Shown here piece by piece: positions 1 through 7,627 of a stretch of 37,221 nt of DNA. Position 1 is the stretch's first letter. Each line of letters starts with the position of its first letter. The notes beneath the pieces were generated by a model, which worked only from the letters and a program-made list of their open reading frames with translations, was not told where the DNA came from and did not search any database. A program made the position numbers and the translations under genes. Where the stretch lies: positions 1-37,221 of the forward strand of contig JACPMJ010000001.1 of NCBI GenBank assembly GCA_016186045.1, given 5' to 3'. Source of the stretch: Candidatus Uhrbacteria bacterium (GTDB lineage: Bacteria; Patescibacteriota; Patescibacteriia; JACQRZ01).

Positions 1-194
1 AGAAATGCTGTATTCCCAACTTTTTCAAAATCTGTATGACTTAAACTATAAAAAATAAGAATGGGAAATCCAATATAATAATCATATTTGGAAAATATGT
101 AGCTGTCTTCAGATGAAAAAATTTTGGAGTATACACTTGCTGCACCCAAACCCAAGACAAGAAAAATGGGGATAAGGATGCTGATGATTTCCAT
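1..194 (-). CDS. N-terminal fragment of an AEC (auxin efflux carrier)-like membrane transporter, running off the window edge
   Basis: Reverse-strand reading from ATG at 194: MEIISILIPIFLVLGLGAASVYSKIFSSEDSYIFSKYDYYIGFPILIFYSLSHTDFEKVGNTAF. Open to the window edge, hydrophobic first TM, AEC-like N-terminus. Not in the ORF track because no stop lies inside the window. Confidence 0.55.
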   Translation of the reverse strand, partial: MEIISILIPIFLVLGLGAASVYSKIFSSEDSYIFSKYDYYIGFPILIFYSLSHTDFEKVGNTAF

Positions 195-271
195 AGTAAC
201 ATTTCAAGATAAAAATTTCTTTATACATTGTACCACTTTTTTTATATGCGAAAACAGAGGATGTTTCACCT

Positions 272-580
272 CTATTTATAGTTAAAATTCTTTTTGAACG
301 CATACCCATACATATGTTCGAGTAATTCGATCGTATCTTTCACAGATAAATTATCAGTAAGATGGAGAATGAGCCGATCAGAGAATTCCTCGTGAAGAGG
401 CGTGAGAAATTCATCACCCCAAGACGGGGAAAAGGTCGTAATGCCTTCAAAATCAATTTCTAAAAATTCATTTTTCGGTAGTGCGATGAGTAGTGGACGA
501 AACGCAAGCAATGCTTCTTTACCGGCTTGCCGGGAGATAAGCGAAGAGTTTATTTTTTTTAATTCAAGACGCATAATCAA
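272..580 (-). CDS. STAS-like domain protein (DUF4325-like)
   Basis: 102 aa; LEIDFEGITTFSPSWGDEFLTPL motif typical of DUF4325/STAS-like proteins. Overlaps the end of the upstream GHKL ATPase gene (577-580), suggesting translational coupling. Confidence 0.7.
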   Translation of the reverse strand: MIMRLELKKINSSLISRQAGKEALLAFRPLLIALPKNEFLEIDFEGITTFSPSWGDEFLTPLHEEFSDRLILHLTDNLSVKDTIELLEHMYGYAFKKNFNYK

Positions 581-1326
581 AATGTTATGAGTGCTAAACA
601 GCCGCGTATATTTTTATCTATGGATTTTACAATGATGTCCGTATCCCCCTGTCGGAGCGAAAGTTCCGCATTACCTGTGCGAAAAAGCAATGTAAGCGGG
701 TATTTCATAATGTTATTACGAACATACTTCAGTTCATTGCCCCTCCGTTCTGGAGCGCGGCCAGTAATCGTCTCGGTAAAGGCGAGGTAGAGCGCCTCCG
801 CATGATTTTTTAGCTCGGGACGCACACGCCTCAATGTGGTCAGTATGCCTTGTCCGCGATCCGCAAGGACAATATATCGCTGATCAAGATTATATCCAAA
901 AAAAATACCCGGAATATCAGGCCAATTGACCAAATTATGATCAAAAGAATTATTTCCTATCTCTCCCGTGGTAGATGTGATAATAGAATAAAGCTGCTCA
1001 AATCCATGCATACGCATAAGAAGCGCCTCCATCATACCTATTCGCGCGTGAAATACTCCGCTATTTTGGCAATAAAAATCGGCTTGGGGGTCTCTCCCTG
1101 TATGATCAGAAGCCCAGTTTTCTGCCATATAGAATAATTGCATGGTTTTTTTTCGTATGAATTCTGCTATTTCTTGACGCTGATACTGTCGATTACCCGT
1201 TGGATGTATACGAATTGAAGGAAAAAATCCCTTTTCATCCCATCTGCGCAAAGTTTGTTGTGATACTCCAAGTATCTTAGCCGCCTCTCCAATACTTATT
1301 ATTTCATTTTTTTTACTCGCCTTCAT
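577..1326 (-). CDS. MerR-type HTH fused to a GHKL/HATPase-type ATP-binding domain
   Basis: N-term ISIGEAAKILGVSQQTLRRWDEKGFFPSIRIHPTGNRQYQRQEI (MerR HTH). C-term N-box-like EIGNNSFDHN, G1-like DRGQGI, G2-like GNELKYVRNN. Start chosen at ATG 1326 (MKASKKNE) because a promoter/inverted repeat lies just upstream. Confidence 0.7.
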   Translation of the reverse strand: MKASKKNEIISIGEAAKILGVSQQTLRRWDEKGFFPSIRIHPTGNRQYQRQEIAEFIRKKTMQLFYMAENWASDHTGRDPQADFYCQNSGVFHARIGMMEALLMRMHGFEQLYSIITSTTGEIGNNSFDHNLVNWPDIPGIFFGYNLDQRYIVLADRGQGILTTLRRVRPELKNHAEALYLAFTETITGRAPERRGNELKYVRNNIMKYPLTLLFRTGNAELSLRQGDTDIIVKSIDKNIRGCLALITF

Positions 1327-1378
1327 AAATCTATACATTTCACTATATTTATTATTACACAATGTATAGATTTGTCAA
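1327..1378 (-). promoter_or_regulatory. Promoter and 13-bp inverted-repeat operator of the MerR-GHKL gene
   Basis: Minus strand: TTGACA (1373-1378), 17 nt, ATAATA. Perfect arms AAATCTATACATT (1327-1339) and AATGTATAGATTT (1361-1373), 21-nt spacer. Confidence 0.7.
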
Positions 1379-1515
1379 AAAATAAAGAAAAAAACGAGAG
1401 CTGAACCCATTACCCCTCAAATCCTACCTTATTTTCGGTAAGGTTTCTAAATTGCAGAGCCGATGAGGGTTCGACAAGAAATGTTAATTGCTTGACATGG
1501 AGACGCACGTATAAC

Positions 1516-1545
1516 AAAACAGAGGCCTTCACCTCTGCTTTTGTT
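1516..1545. terminator. Hairpin terminator (cagagg..cctctg type)
   Basis: aaaacagaggccttcacctctgcttttgtt; similar hairpins near 250-280, 7028-7056, 9042-9074 and 32866-32897. Confidence 0.6.
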
Positions 1546-1585
1546 GAAAATTCTCTGGAGCGGGATAGCAGAAATATTACTGACC

Positions 1586-1740
1586 TCACGATTTCATACT
1601 AACGCTCCAGAGAAAATCAGATATTTGAAGAAAACTATATGAGAGATCTGCTAAATGAATAATAAAAGAAGTTCCTTCTTTGATTGTTGAAATGACGCCG
1701 ATATTTTTTTCATAATTGTATGAAAGATTATCCATATTAA
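1586..1740 (-). pseudogene. Decayed gene fragment beginning with a hicB-like 5' end
   Basis: MDNLSYNYEKNIGVISTIKEGTSFIIHLADLSYSF. 23 bp at 1715-1737 match the hicB start region at 7511-7533 with one mismatch. Confidence 0.3.
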
Positions 1741-1761
1741 GAAATGGAGCGAACATGCCAA

Positions 1762-1837
1762 AGAAAGAGAACCCCTTAACGATCGCGTTCAACCCTGAAA
1801 GCGATGAGGTTCATACGGGAATCCTTTGTGCCGGATT
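1762..1837 (+). repeat. 76-bp direct repeat, copy A
   Basis: agaaagagaaccccttaacgatcgcgttcaaccctgaaagcgatgaggttcatacgggaatcctttgtgccggatt; matches 4687-4762 with 3 mismatches. Confidence 0.9.
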
Positions 1838-1865
1838 CCGGGACCATGTGTGTTTTGTATGTTGG

Positions 1866-2342
1866 CTACGAATTATAACACTCCTTGTGTTCTGCGACAA
1901 ATTTCGCAATTGACTCCGGCGACCAGTCCGCAGCGCTGTACTTGAGGCGGTCAGGATTCTCGTGATATTCTCGATCAATCTGAATATGCCTCTTCAGATC
2001 GGAACACTCATGCTTACATGCGTCTTCTTCCGCATAGTCAACTTTGTGCTCTTCGCAACTAAACCACACACTCTCACGTTCTTCGAAAACGAAGAAGTCA
2101 CTTCCCTCTCTCCTCTTTGCGAAACAGAGCCGGCAGACAATAAACTCCTCAGCCATTACGTCGATACTATCGACGCCATAATGCACTTCTACACGTGGGT
2201 CCGGCACCTCTACTAATGAGAACCCCCTCGGAAATTCGATCGCGACCTCGTTCTCTGTGTCACGAAGTCGAATCGAAACAATGTCCTGCACAATATCCTT
2301 TATTCTATCGGGATGCATCATGCTCGACCCCGTGTAGTTCAT
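1866..2342 (-). CDS. Hypothetical protein, divergent from an HTH regulator
   Basis: 158 aa from ATG 2342, preceded by strong SD AAAGGAGAG; Cys/His/Glu-rich central part (CRLCFAKR, CEEHK, CKHEC). Confidence 0.6.
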   Translation of the reverse strand: MNYTGSSMMHPDRIKDIVQDIVSIRLRDTENEVAIEFPRGFSLVEVPDPRVEVHYGVDSIDVMAEEFIVCRLCFAKRREGSDFFVFEERESVWFSCEEHKVDYAEEDACKHECSDLKRHIQIDREYHENPDRLKYSAADWSPESIAKFVAEHKECYNS

Positions 2343-2452
2343 TTTTCTCTCCTTTACCACTTGTCCGGTAAGCCGACCATACTTTTCGTATGGTTGCTCT
2401 ATAATACATTTATGCTATAATAACTCAATAAATAATGATATTTTGCACATTT

Positions 2453-2471
2453 AATAAACTATTAGTTTATT
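2453..2471. promoter_or_regulatory. Palindrome immediately upstream of HTH regulator start
   Basis: aataaacta-t-tagtttatt, 9-bp perfect arms around 1 nt, ending 1 nt before ATG 2473. Confidence 0.5.
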
Positions 2472-2472
2472 T

Positions 2473-3351
2473 ATGTCTCTTTTCCCAACCCCTGGACTTG
2501 CTGCGGAAATTACAGAGGAGCTAAGAAATGGTCCGTTGTCGATTACAAAGCTCAAAGATCACCTTATCAAAAAGGAGTTACGGTTTACCAACCAGGGCAT
2601 GTATAAGGCGCTACGAGCGCTTCGGAAAGACGATATTGTTTTTATGCATAAGAGTTTGGTTACCCTTAATCTTCGCTGGCTCCAGCACATGGAGACGTTT
2701 ACCTCGCTTGCTCTGCACGCGCATACCGATCCTCGATCCGGCGCTGGAAGTTTTTTAGAACTTCAGGATGGAGATCGTATCGTCTACTTCTTCAAAAATG
2801 CAGTGCAAATGGACGCCTTCTGGAATCACGTTCTGTATATTCTTTTCAAAGCAATTCCGAAGCTCGACCGATGGTTTACCTACTCATCCCATCATTGGTT
2901 CCTGCTCTCCAGAAGAGAAGAAGAGCTTGAGCTCATGAGCTATATGAAAAATCACGGGATACGCTGTCTTTTTATCTCTGCGCATAAAACTCCTCTTGAT
3001 CGTGCAGTCACTAAAGATTTTGATGGAGATAGTGCCCAGTACACCATGTTGGATGTGCCGCTTTTCCCAAAGCGAAGAAATAATTTGGGAATCGTATTAA
3101 ATGTGCTGGGTGATTATGTCATCGAGGCACAATATGACAGACGCACAACTCAGCTGATTGAGGCATTTTATGATACACATGTGTCCGTCGAGCCGGACAC
3201 CATCAGAGATCTCGAGGAAGCGGTAACACGAAAAGCAAAAATTAAGTTTGTCATTATGAAAGATTCCAGACGAGCAAAGAAACTGTCGCGGGCGTTTGAG
3301 AAATATTTTTACGTTGGGAAAGGTGCGATAATAAAGAAAGTAACAAATTAA
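2473..3351 (+). CDS. Winged-helix transcriptional regulator-like protein (TrmB-like architecture)
   Basis: 292 aa; N-terminal wHTH ITEELRNGPLSITKLKDHLIKKELRFTNQGMYKALRALRKDDIV followed by an effector-like region. Confidence 0.5.
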   Translation: MSLFPTPGLAAEITEELRNGPLSITKLKDHLIKKELRFTNQGMYKALRALRKDDIVFMHKSLVTLNLRWLQHMETFTSLALHAHTDPRSGAGSFLELQDGDRIVYFFKNAVQMDAFWNHVLYILFKAIPKLDRWFTYSSHHWFLLSRREEELELMSYMKNHGIRCLFISAHKTPLDRAVTKDFDGDSAQYTMLDVPLFPKRRNNLGIVLNVLGDYVIEAQYDRRTTQLIEAFYDTHVSVEPDTIRDLEEAVTRKAKIKFVIMKDSRRAKKLSRAFEKYFYVGKGAIIKKVTN

Positions 3352-3360
3352 ATGTTTTCA

Positions 3361-3389
3361 TTGACAGTGAAAACTATTTATGTTATACT
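3361..3389 (+). promoter_or_regulatory. Consensus sigma70-type promoter
   Basis: TTGACA (3361-3366), 17 nt, TATACT (3384-3389). Confidence 0.65.
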
Positions 3390-3398
3390 ATGTATACT

Positions 3399-4685
3399 AT
3401 GTCTGAACTACCATCAATAAAACTTACAAAGGAGATTCTTTCCTCTATCCTCAAAGAGCAGAGAGATGCGTTTTTAAGCAAGGATCTTGGCGTGCAAAGA
3501 GAAGTGCTTGTTCCTTTAGGTAAGATTATCAAGACTCCGCATATCATTGTGATCACCGGCTTGCGGCGGGTTGGCAAGTCAACGCTCATGGCTCAAGCGG
3601 TGCGAAAATATCTCACTGATGATTTTTATTTCATTAATTTTGAAGATGAGCGCTTGCTGAATTTTCATGTAGGTGATTTTGACCTCTTATATGAAACGCT
3701 TGTGAGTCTTTTTGGGGAGAAAAAAACGTTTCTTTTTGATGAAATTCAAAACGTCCCGCAATGGGAACGGTTTGTCCGGAGATTTCATGATCAGGGATAT
3801 AAATTTATTGTGACTGGCTCAAACGCATCACTTCTTAGCCAAGAATTTGGTACGCGCCTGACTGGGCGCTCGATACGGATAGAGCTATACCCTTTTTCGT
3901 TCAAAGAGTTTTTGTCATTTAAGAGGATTTCCATCCCGGATACAACCGTTCTCACCACACGAGAGAAGGGACAACTATTAAAATTGACTGATGATTATCT
4001 TACGTCAGGTGGCATTCCTGATGCGTTGAAATATCCAGAACTTGCTATCCATAAGACATTGTACGACGATGTATTGTATCGCGATATTGCGACGCGCTAT
4101 AACATTGACAATGTAAAAGAATTGAAGGAGTTGGCATTTTACTTAATAAGCAATACGGCCGCTCTTATCTCATACAATAAATTAAAGGAGCTCCTTAAAC
4201 TCGGGAGCGTAAACACGATAAAGAATTATATTGGATATCTTGAATCAAGCTGGCTCTTTTTTGTGGTGAATAAATATGCGTACTCGGTAAAGGAACAGCA
4301 GATTGCAGCAAAAAAACTCTACGGTATCGATACGGGACTTATACAATCTGTTGGATTTTCATTTTCGGAAAACAAGGGAAAACTCATGGAAAATGCTGTA
4401 TTTTTGGATCAAAAAAGGAAGGGTCAGGATATGTATTACTACAAAACCCAGCAGGATCGTGAAGTAGATTTTTTTCTGCCGCGCAGCAACACATTCATAC
4501 AGGTCACGCAAAGCATTACTATTGACTCAACAAAGATGCGAGAAATACGCGCCTTGACAGAAGCGGCGCGGGAACAAAAGAAAAAGAGTGAGCTTATTAT
4601 TGTGACAGAGCGTGAAAAAGAGATAATAACAGAGGCGAAACTATCCATCCGCGTTGTGCCATTGTATGAATGGCTCTTGGCGTGA
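3399..4685 (+). CDS. AAA+ family ATPase with DUF4143-type C-terminus
   Basis: Walker A ITGLRRVGKSTLM, Walker B KTFLFDEIQNVPQW, VTGSNASLLSQEFGTRLTGRS and the C-terminal YYYKTQQDREVDFFLP module are typical of the DUF4143 ATPase family. Start at 3399 preferred because the -10 box abuts 3390. Confidence 0.85.
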   Translation: MSELPSIKLTKEILSSILKEQRDAFLSKDLGVQREVLVPLGKIIKTPHIIVITGLRRVGKSTLMAQAVRKYLTDDFYFINFEDERLLNFHVGDFDLLYETLVSLFGEKKTFLFDEIQNVPQWERFVRRFHDQGYKFIVTGSNASLLSQEFGTRLTGRSIRIELYPFSFKEFLSFKRISIPDTTVLTTREKGQLLKLTDDYLTSGGIPDALKYPELAIHKTLYDDVLYRDIATRYNIDNVKELKELAFYLISNTAALISYNKLKELLKLGSVNTIKNYIGYLESSWLFFVVNKYAYSVKEQQIAAKKLYGIDTGLIQSVGFSFSENKGKLMENAVFLDQKRKGQDMYYYKTQQDREVDFFLPRSNTFIQVTQSITIDSTKMREIRALTEAAREQKKKSELIIVTEREKEIITEAKLSIRVVPLYEWLLA

Positions 4686-4686
4686 T

Positions 4687-4762
4687 AGAAAAAGAACCCC
4701 TTAACGATCGCCTTCAACCCTGAAAACGATGAGGTTCATACGGGAATCCTTTGTGCCGGATT
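4687..4762 (+). repeat. 76-bp direct repeat, copy B
   Basis: agaaaaagaaccccttaacgatcgccttcaaccctgaaaacgatgaggttcatacgggaatcctttgtgccggatt, starting 2 bp after the DUF4143 ATPase stop. Confidence 0.9.
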
Positions 4763-4783
4763 GTCTTGGCTGTATTCCTGATT

Positions 4784-5389
4784 TTAGGATATTTGAGATA
4801 TGCAGTGCATGTTCCAAAGACCCATGTCTCGAAGTCTATCTTTGAGAATATCCATAAACCATGAACCAGTCGTCAAACTCCCCTCCTTCATGGCTGACAT
4901 CGCTTCTCCGGCTGTAGTTATTCCGCTATCGCGTAGCATATGAATAAGTCCGTCAGGCAAGCCCATTATGTCGATCGAAATAGACATCCGATCCGTGGTA
5001 TCGCAGAATTCAAGATTTTCCCGCTGTAGCTTTGCGGAAAGAAAACCTGCACCTGTCTTCCCGACGAGTCTCTCTATTTCATCTCGCGTTCTCCAGGCCA
5101 CTGCTTTGAGTGTTAAAATGCCCTCTGTATTCAGAATGTGAAGTACGTCCGGATCAGGATCCGATGGACAACACCGGAGACAAGTCGAACTGTTACCGAA
5201 TTTATCGCACTCGCCGGAAAGATGCAAACCGTAGTGCTGTAGTTTTTCCGTGAGCTCCTCTTCGGATTTTTTGCCGAAACCTTTCAAGTCCTTCAATTCC
5301 TGCCGTGTCTTTTTAATGACATTAGCGATTGTACTGATGTTGGCTCTTTTTAGACAGTTATACGCTCGTATAGAAATTTCGAGAGCTCC
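4784..5389 (-). CDS. Tandem RNA polymerase alpha-CTD-like (helix-hairpin-helix) modules; 3' part of a frame-interrupted gene
   Basis: Extending the listed ORF upstream of its TTG (5296) to the in-frame stop at 5390-5392 gives GALEISIRAYNCLKRANISTIANVIKKTRQELKDLKGFGKKSEEELTEKLQHYGLHL, a canonical alpha-CTD. Two more divergent repeats follow (DVLHILNTEGILTLKAVAWRTRDEIERLVGKTG...; ISIDIMGLPDGLIHMLRDSGITTAGEAMSAM...). Confidence 0.75.
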   Translation of the reverse strand, partial: GALEISIRAYNCLKRANISTIANVIKKTRQELKDLKGFGKKSEEELTEKLQHYGLHLSGECDKFGNSSTCLRCCPSDPDPDVLHILNTEGILTLKAVAWRTRDEIERLVGKTGAGFLSAKLQRENLEFCDTTDRMSISIDIMGLPDGLIHMLRDSGITTAGEAMSAMKEGSLTTGSWFMDILKDRLRDMGLWNMHCISQIS

Positions 5390-5934
5390 TCAATCGACCT
5401 GATTCTATAATCCTCGAAGAAGCACCCCCATGCATCAGAGGGATTTTCCCTTTGATCCGCTTTTTTCGATCCAACAGATTCAGACTGCCATTGAATACGA
5501 CCTTCCCTTACAAGGATAATGTGGAAATCGCCTTCGAGGAGCTCGCGCGCCGTCGGCTTGTCGGCGCAGGACCAGAAGAGGAGTCGATGTATCTCCCCTT
5601 TAACTGTCAATGTAAGCCCGAGCGCAAGCTGTCTTTCGACGAACTGCTTCAGAATCTCGCGTGGGCAGTCATCAAGAAATGAAACCGTTTCGAAGTTGAG
5701 ACTTTCCTGATAGGGGGAAGATTCATCCAAGATCGCGATAATCTTTTTCGGAACCGCCTCCCTTGTCACTTCGACCTCAAGTCGAAGGATTGTCTGTATG
5801 GGGATAGAGGTCATTGACACCTCTTCGGCCATGAAGAGATGCCTCATCGTCTCGATCGGCGACACAATGCCACGAAGAAACGCGGCTTGCACAATAAAGT
5901 CTTCCTTCCAGACTTCATCCCAATTCGGATACAT
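5350..5934 (-). CDS. Hypothetical protein; probable N-terminal part of the alpha-CTD-repeat protein
   Basis: 194 aa, ATG 5934 with SD GAAGGAGAAG. C-terminus RIRSIEEL is the expected beginning of an alpha-CTD that continues in another frame. Confidence 0.6.
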   Translation of the reverse strand: MYPNWDEVWKEDFIVQAAFLRGIVSPIETMRHLFMAEEVSMTSIPIQTILRLEVEVTREAVPKKIIAILDESSPYQESLNFETVSFLDDCPREILKQFVERQLALGLTLTVKGEIHRLLFWSCADKPTARELLEGDFHIILVREGRIQWQSESVGSKKADQRENPSDAWGCFFEDYRIRSIEELSKFLYERITV

Positions 5935-6032
5935 TCACTTCTCCTTCTTTCGATTAATCGAACAATGGAAATATAACACACATGATTAAAAAGTCGACAA
6001 ACTTATATAAATATATATCATAAAATTAATAT

Positions 6033-6061
6033 TTGCTTTAATTTAAAATATATTATATATT
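6033..6061 (+). promoter_or_regulatory. Putative promoter of TrmB-like gene
   Basis: TTGCTT (6033-6038), 17 nt, TATATT (6056-6061). Confidence 0.4.
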
Positions 6062-6088
6062 AATATGTAGTCGGAAATATCGACATAT

Positions 6089-6829
6089 ATGAATTTATCC
6101 ATCAAAAAAGTACTTGAAGAATTGAATTATAATAAGAAAGAAATTGATATCTATCTTGCTTCTCTTGAACTTGGAATAGGGAGCGCAAAAGATATTGCGA
6201 ATAGGGCGGGTGTACGTCGGACAACATTTTATGACCTCATTGGAAATATTGTCGCTCAGGGCCTCCTGCGTCAGATATCAAAAGGAAAGCGGCGTTATTT
6301 CACTGCGATTAGTCCTGACGATTTTTTTTCCTATCAGAAAGAAAAAATTACGCGACTCGAAGCCATTCTGCCAGAGATGCGATCGATATATCACACTAAG
6401 GGATTCAAACCTCGGATATTTTTTTATGAAGGTGACGCACTCGAAAAAATATATGAAGATCTCACAAAATACGAAAAAGAAACCATCGATATCTTCTCAT
6501 CGCCCCGTTTCTTTTTTGGCTCACACGAACGAAACGCGAGAGAGATAATTGAAAAGCGCATTTCAAAGAGATCAAAAGTCAGACTCATTACTGAAATAAC
6601 TTCGGAAACTATGAAATTAAAACAATCAGATCCTGAGACATTGCGAGAAACGCGTCTCCTGCCTCAAAATCTTTACCATTCGAATATCGAGATTGGCATG
6701 TATGCGAATAAAATCTATGTCGTCGATTTCAAAGAGTCATTTGGATTTATTATTGAAAGCATTGAGATGACAAATACGCTTCGCATGATTTTCTCCATGA
6801 TTTGGAATAGTGGACGAGTGATTAAATAA
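6089..6829 (+). CDS. TrmB-family HTH transcriptional regulator
   Basis: LNYNKKEIDIYLASLELGIGSAKDIANRAGVRRTTFYDLIGNIVAQGLLRQISKGKRRYFTAISPDDF is a TrmB-type wHTH; PLD-like sensor region follows. Confidence 0.75.
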   Translation: MNLSIKKVLEELNYNKKEIDIYLASLELGIGSAKDIANRAGVRRTTFYDLIGNIVAQGLLRQISKGKRRYFTAISPDDFFSYQKEKITRLEAILPEMRSIYHTKGFKPRIFFYEGDALEKIYEDLTKYEKETIDIFSSPRFFFGSHERNAREIIEKRISKRSKVRLITEITSETMKLKQSDPETLRETRLLPQNLYHSNIEIGMYANKIYVVDFKESFGFIIESIEMTNTLRMIFSMIWNSGRVIK

Positions 6830-7027
6830 TCTATAGCCCGACCAATCGATTGTAAAAGATAATTAGTCAGAGAAATGGGGTCAGCGCCCATTTTCTTCGC
6901 CTTAAGGTCAATCCATGAAAATTGTATGTCCTGTTTTTTGAAAATATTTTTTTTATGCATATTTCTTTTTGAATATGATTGGAGTATACACCATCTGGCG
7001 CTTATTGGACAGAGGTGACGGTATACC

Positions 7028-7056
7028 AAAAACAGAGGCTTTCACCTCTGCCTTAT
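7028..7056. terminator. Hairpin terminator
   Basis: aaaaacagaggctttcacctctgccttatt. Confidence 0.5.
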
Positions 7057-7074
7057 TAAGATTCACTCCAGTCA

Positions 7075-7281
7075 TCATGTCAATGAAATTTCTGCTTGCC
7101 GAAGGATGGAATGGAGTGTTCCTATTGGTATATCCTTCGTATGATACGGAACCGTAACTCTTTTTCCTGTGATAGGATGATAAAAAATATAATGACTTCC
7201 TGTTGTATGGTCAAGGTGGAAGCCACGCTTCTTCAGAATCTGCATTAATTTACGAGGCGTAAGTCGAGGAACTTTTGACAT
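7075..7281 (-). CDS. hicA: HicA-type toxin (mRNA interferase family)
   Basis: 68 aa: LTPRKLMQILKKRGFHLDHTTGSHYIFYHPITGKRVTVPYHTKDIPIGTLHSILRQAEIS; catalytic-type GSHYIF motif. Confidence 0.9.
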   Translation of the reverse strand: MSKVPRLTPRKLMQILKKRGFHLDHTTGSHYIFYHPITGKRVTVPYHTKDIPIGTLHSILRQAEISLT

Positions 7282-7531
7282 GTACTATTTTTTCTTTTGA
7301 GGAATAGTCATTCACCTGCACTGCAGAAATAAAACTATCTTGATCTGAAGGAATTGGTTGACCGTGTTTTTTAAGACTTGCGATATATCCCACTATTGCA
7401 TCCAGAGCCATCGCCTTTGCTTTTTTCAGATTCTTTCCATAAGTAACACACCCCTGTAGTGCTGGGACTGTGACCGTAAATCCGCCTTCCGGTTCCGGTC
7501 TAAAAATCAGATTGTATGAAAGATTATTCAT
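7250..7531 (-). CDS. hicB: HicB-type antitoxin
   Basis: MNNLSYNLIFRPEPEGGFTVTVPALQGCVTYGKNLKKAKAMALDAIVGYIASLKKHGQPIP; overlaps the hicA start. Internal ATG at 7531 preferred over the ORF-track start. Confidence 0.88.
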   Translation of the reverse strand: MNNLSYNLIFRPEPEGGFTVTVPALQGCVTYGKNLKKAKAMALDAIVGYIASLKKHGQPIPSDQDSFISAVQVNDYSSKEKIVHVKSSSTYAS

Positions 7532-7627
7532 ATCTTTTAGAATAACAAATGAGAAAATCCTGTCAATTTTTTTCATAAATAAAAACCGCCAGAGGTCTTG
7601 TGACGTGGCGATATTAAGAGATTGCAT

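Noticed and set aside
1551-1614. A second complete tRNA at 1551-1614
   Set aside because: Only the 12-bp 3'-end-like sequence and its inverted copy are present; no D-arm, T-arm or anticodon arm could be drawn.
1716-1913. + strand ORF 65 aa covering repeat copy A
   Set aside because: Only the repeat-encoded part looks constrained; the remainder overlaps the 3' end of a better-supported minus-strand gene. Kept as a finding about the repeat, not as a CDS.
5370-5385. Canonical -1 slippery heptamer AAATTTC for the alpha-CTD frame change
   Set aside because: The heptamer is present on the minus strand but out of phase with the zero-frame codons (TCG AAA TTT CTA), so it does not match X XXY YYZ slippage.
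7250-7627. Long form of HicB starting at 7627
   Set aside because: The N-terminal 32 residues (MQSLNIATSQDLWRFLFMKKIDRIFSFVILKD) do not resemble HicB; homology begins at MNNLSYN (7531).
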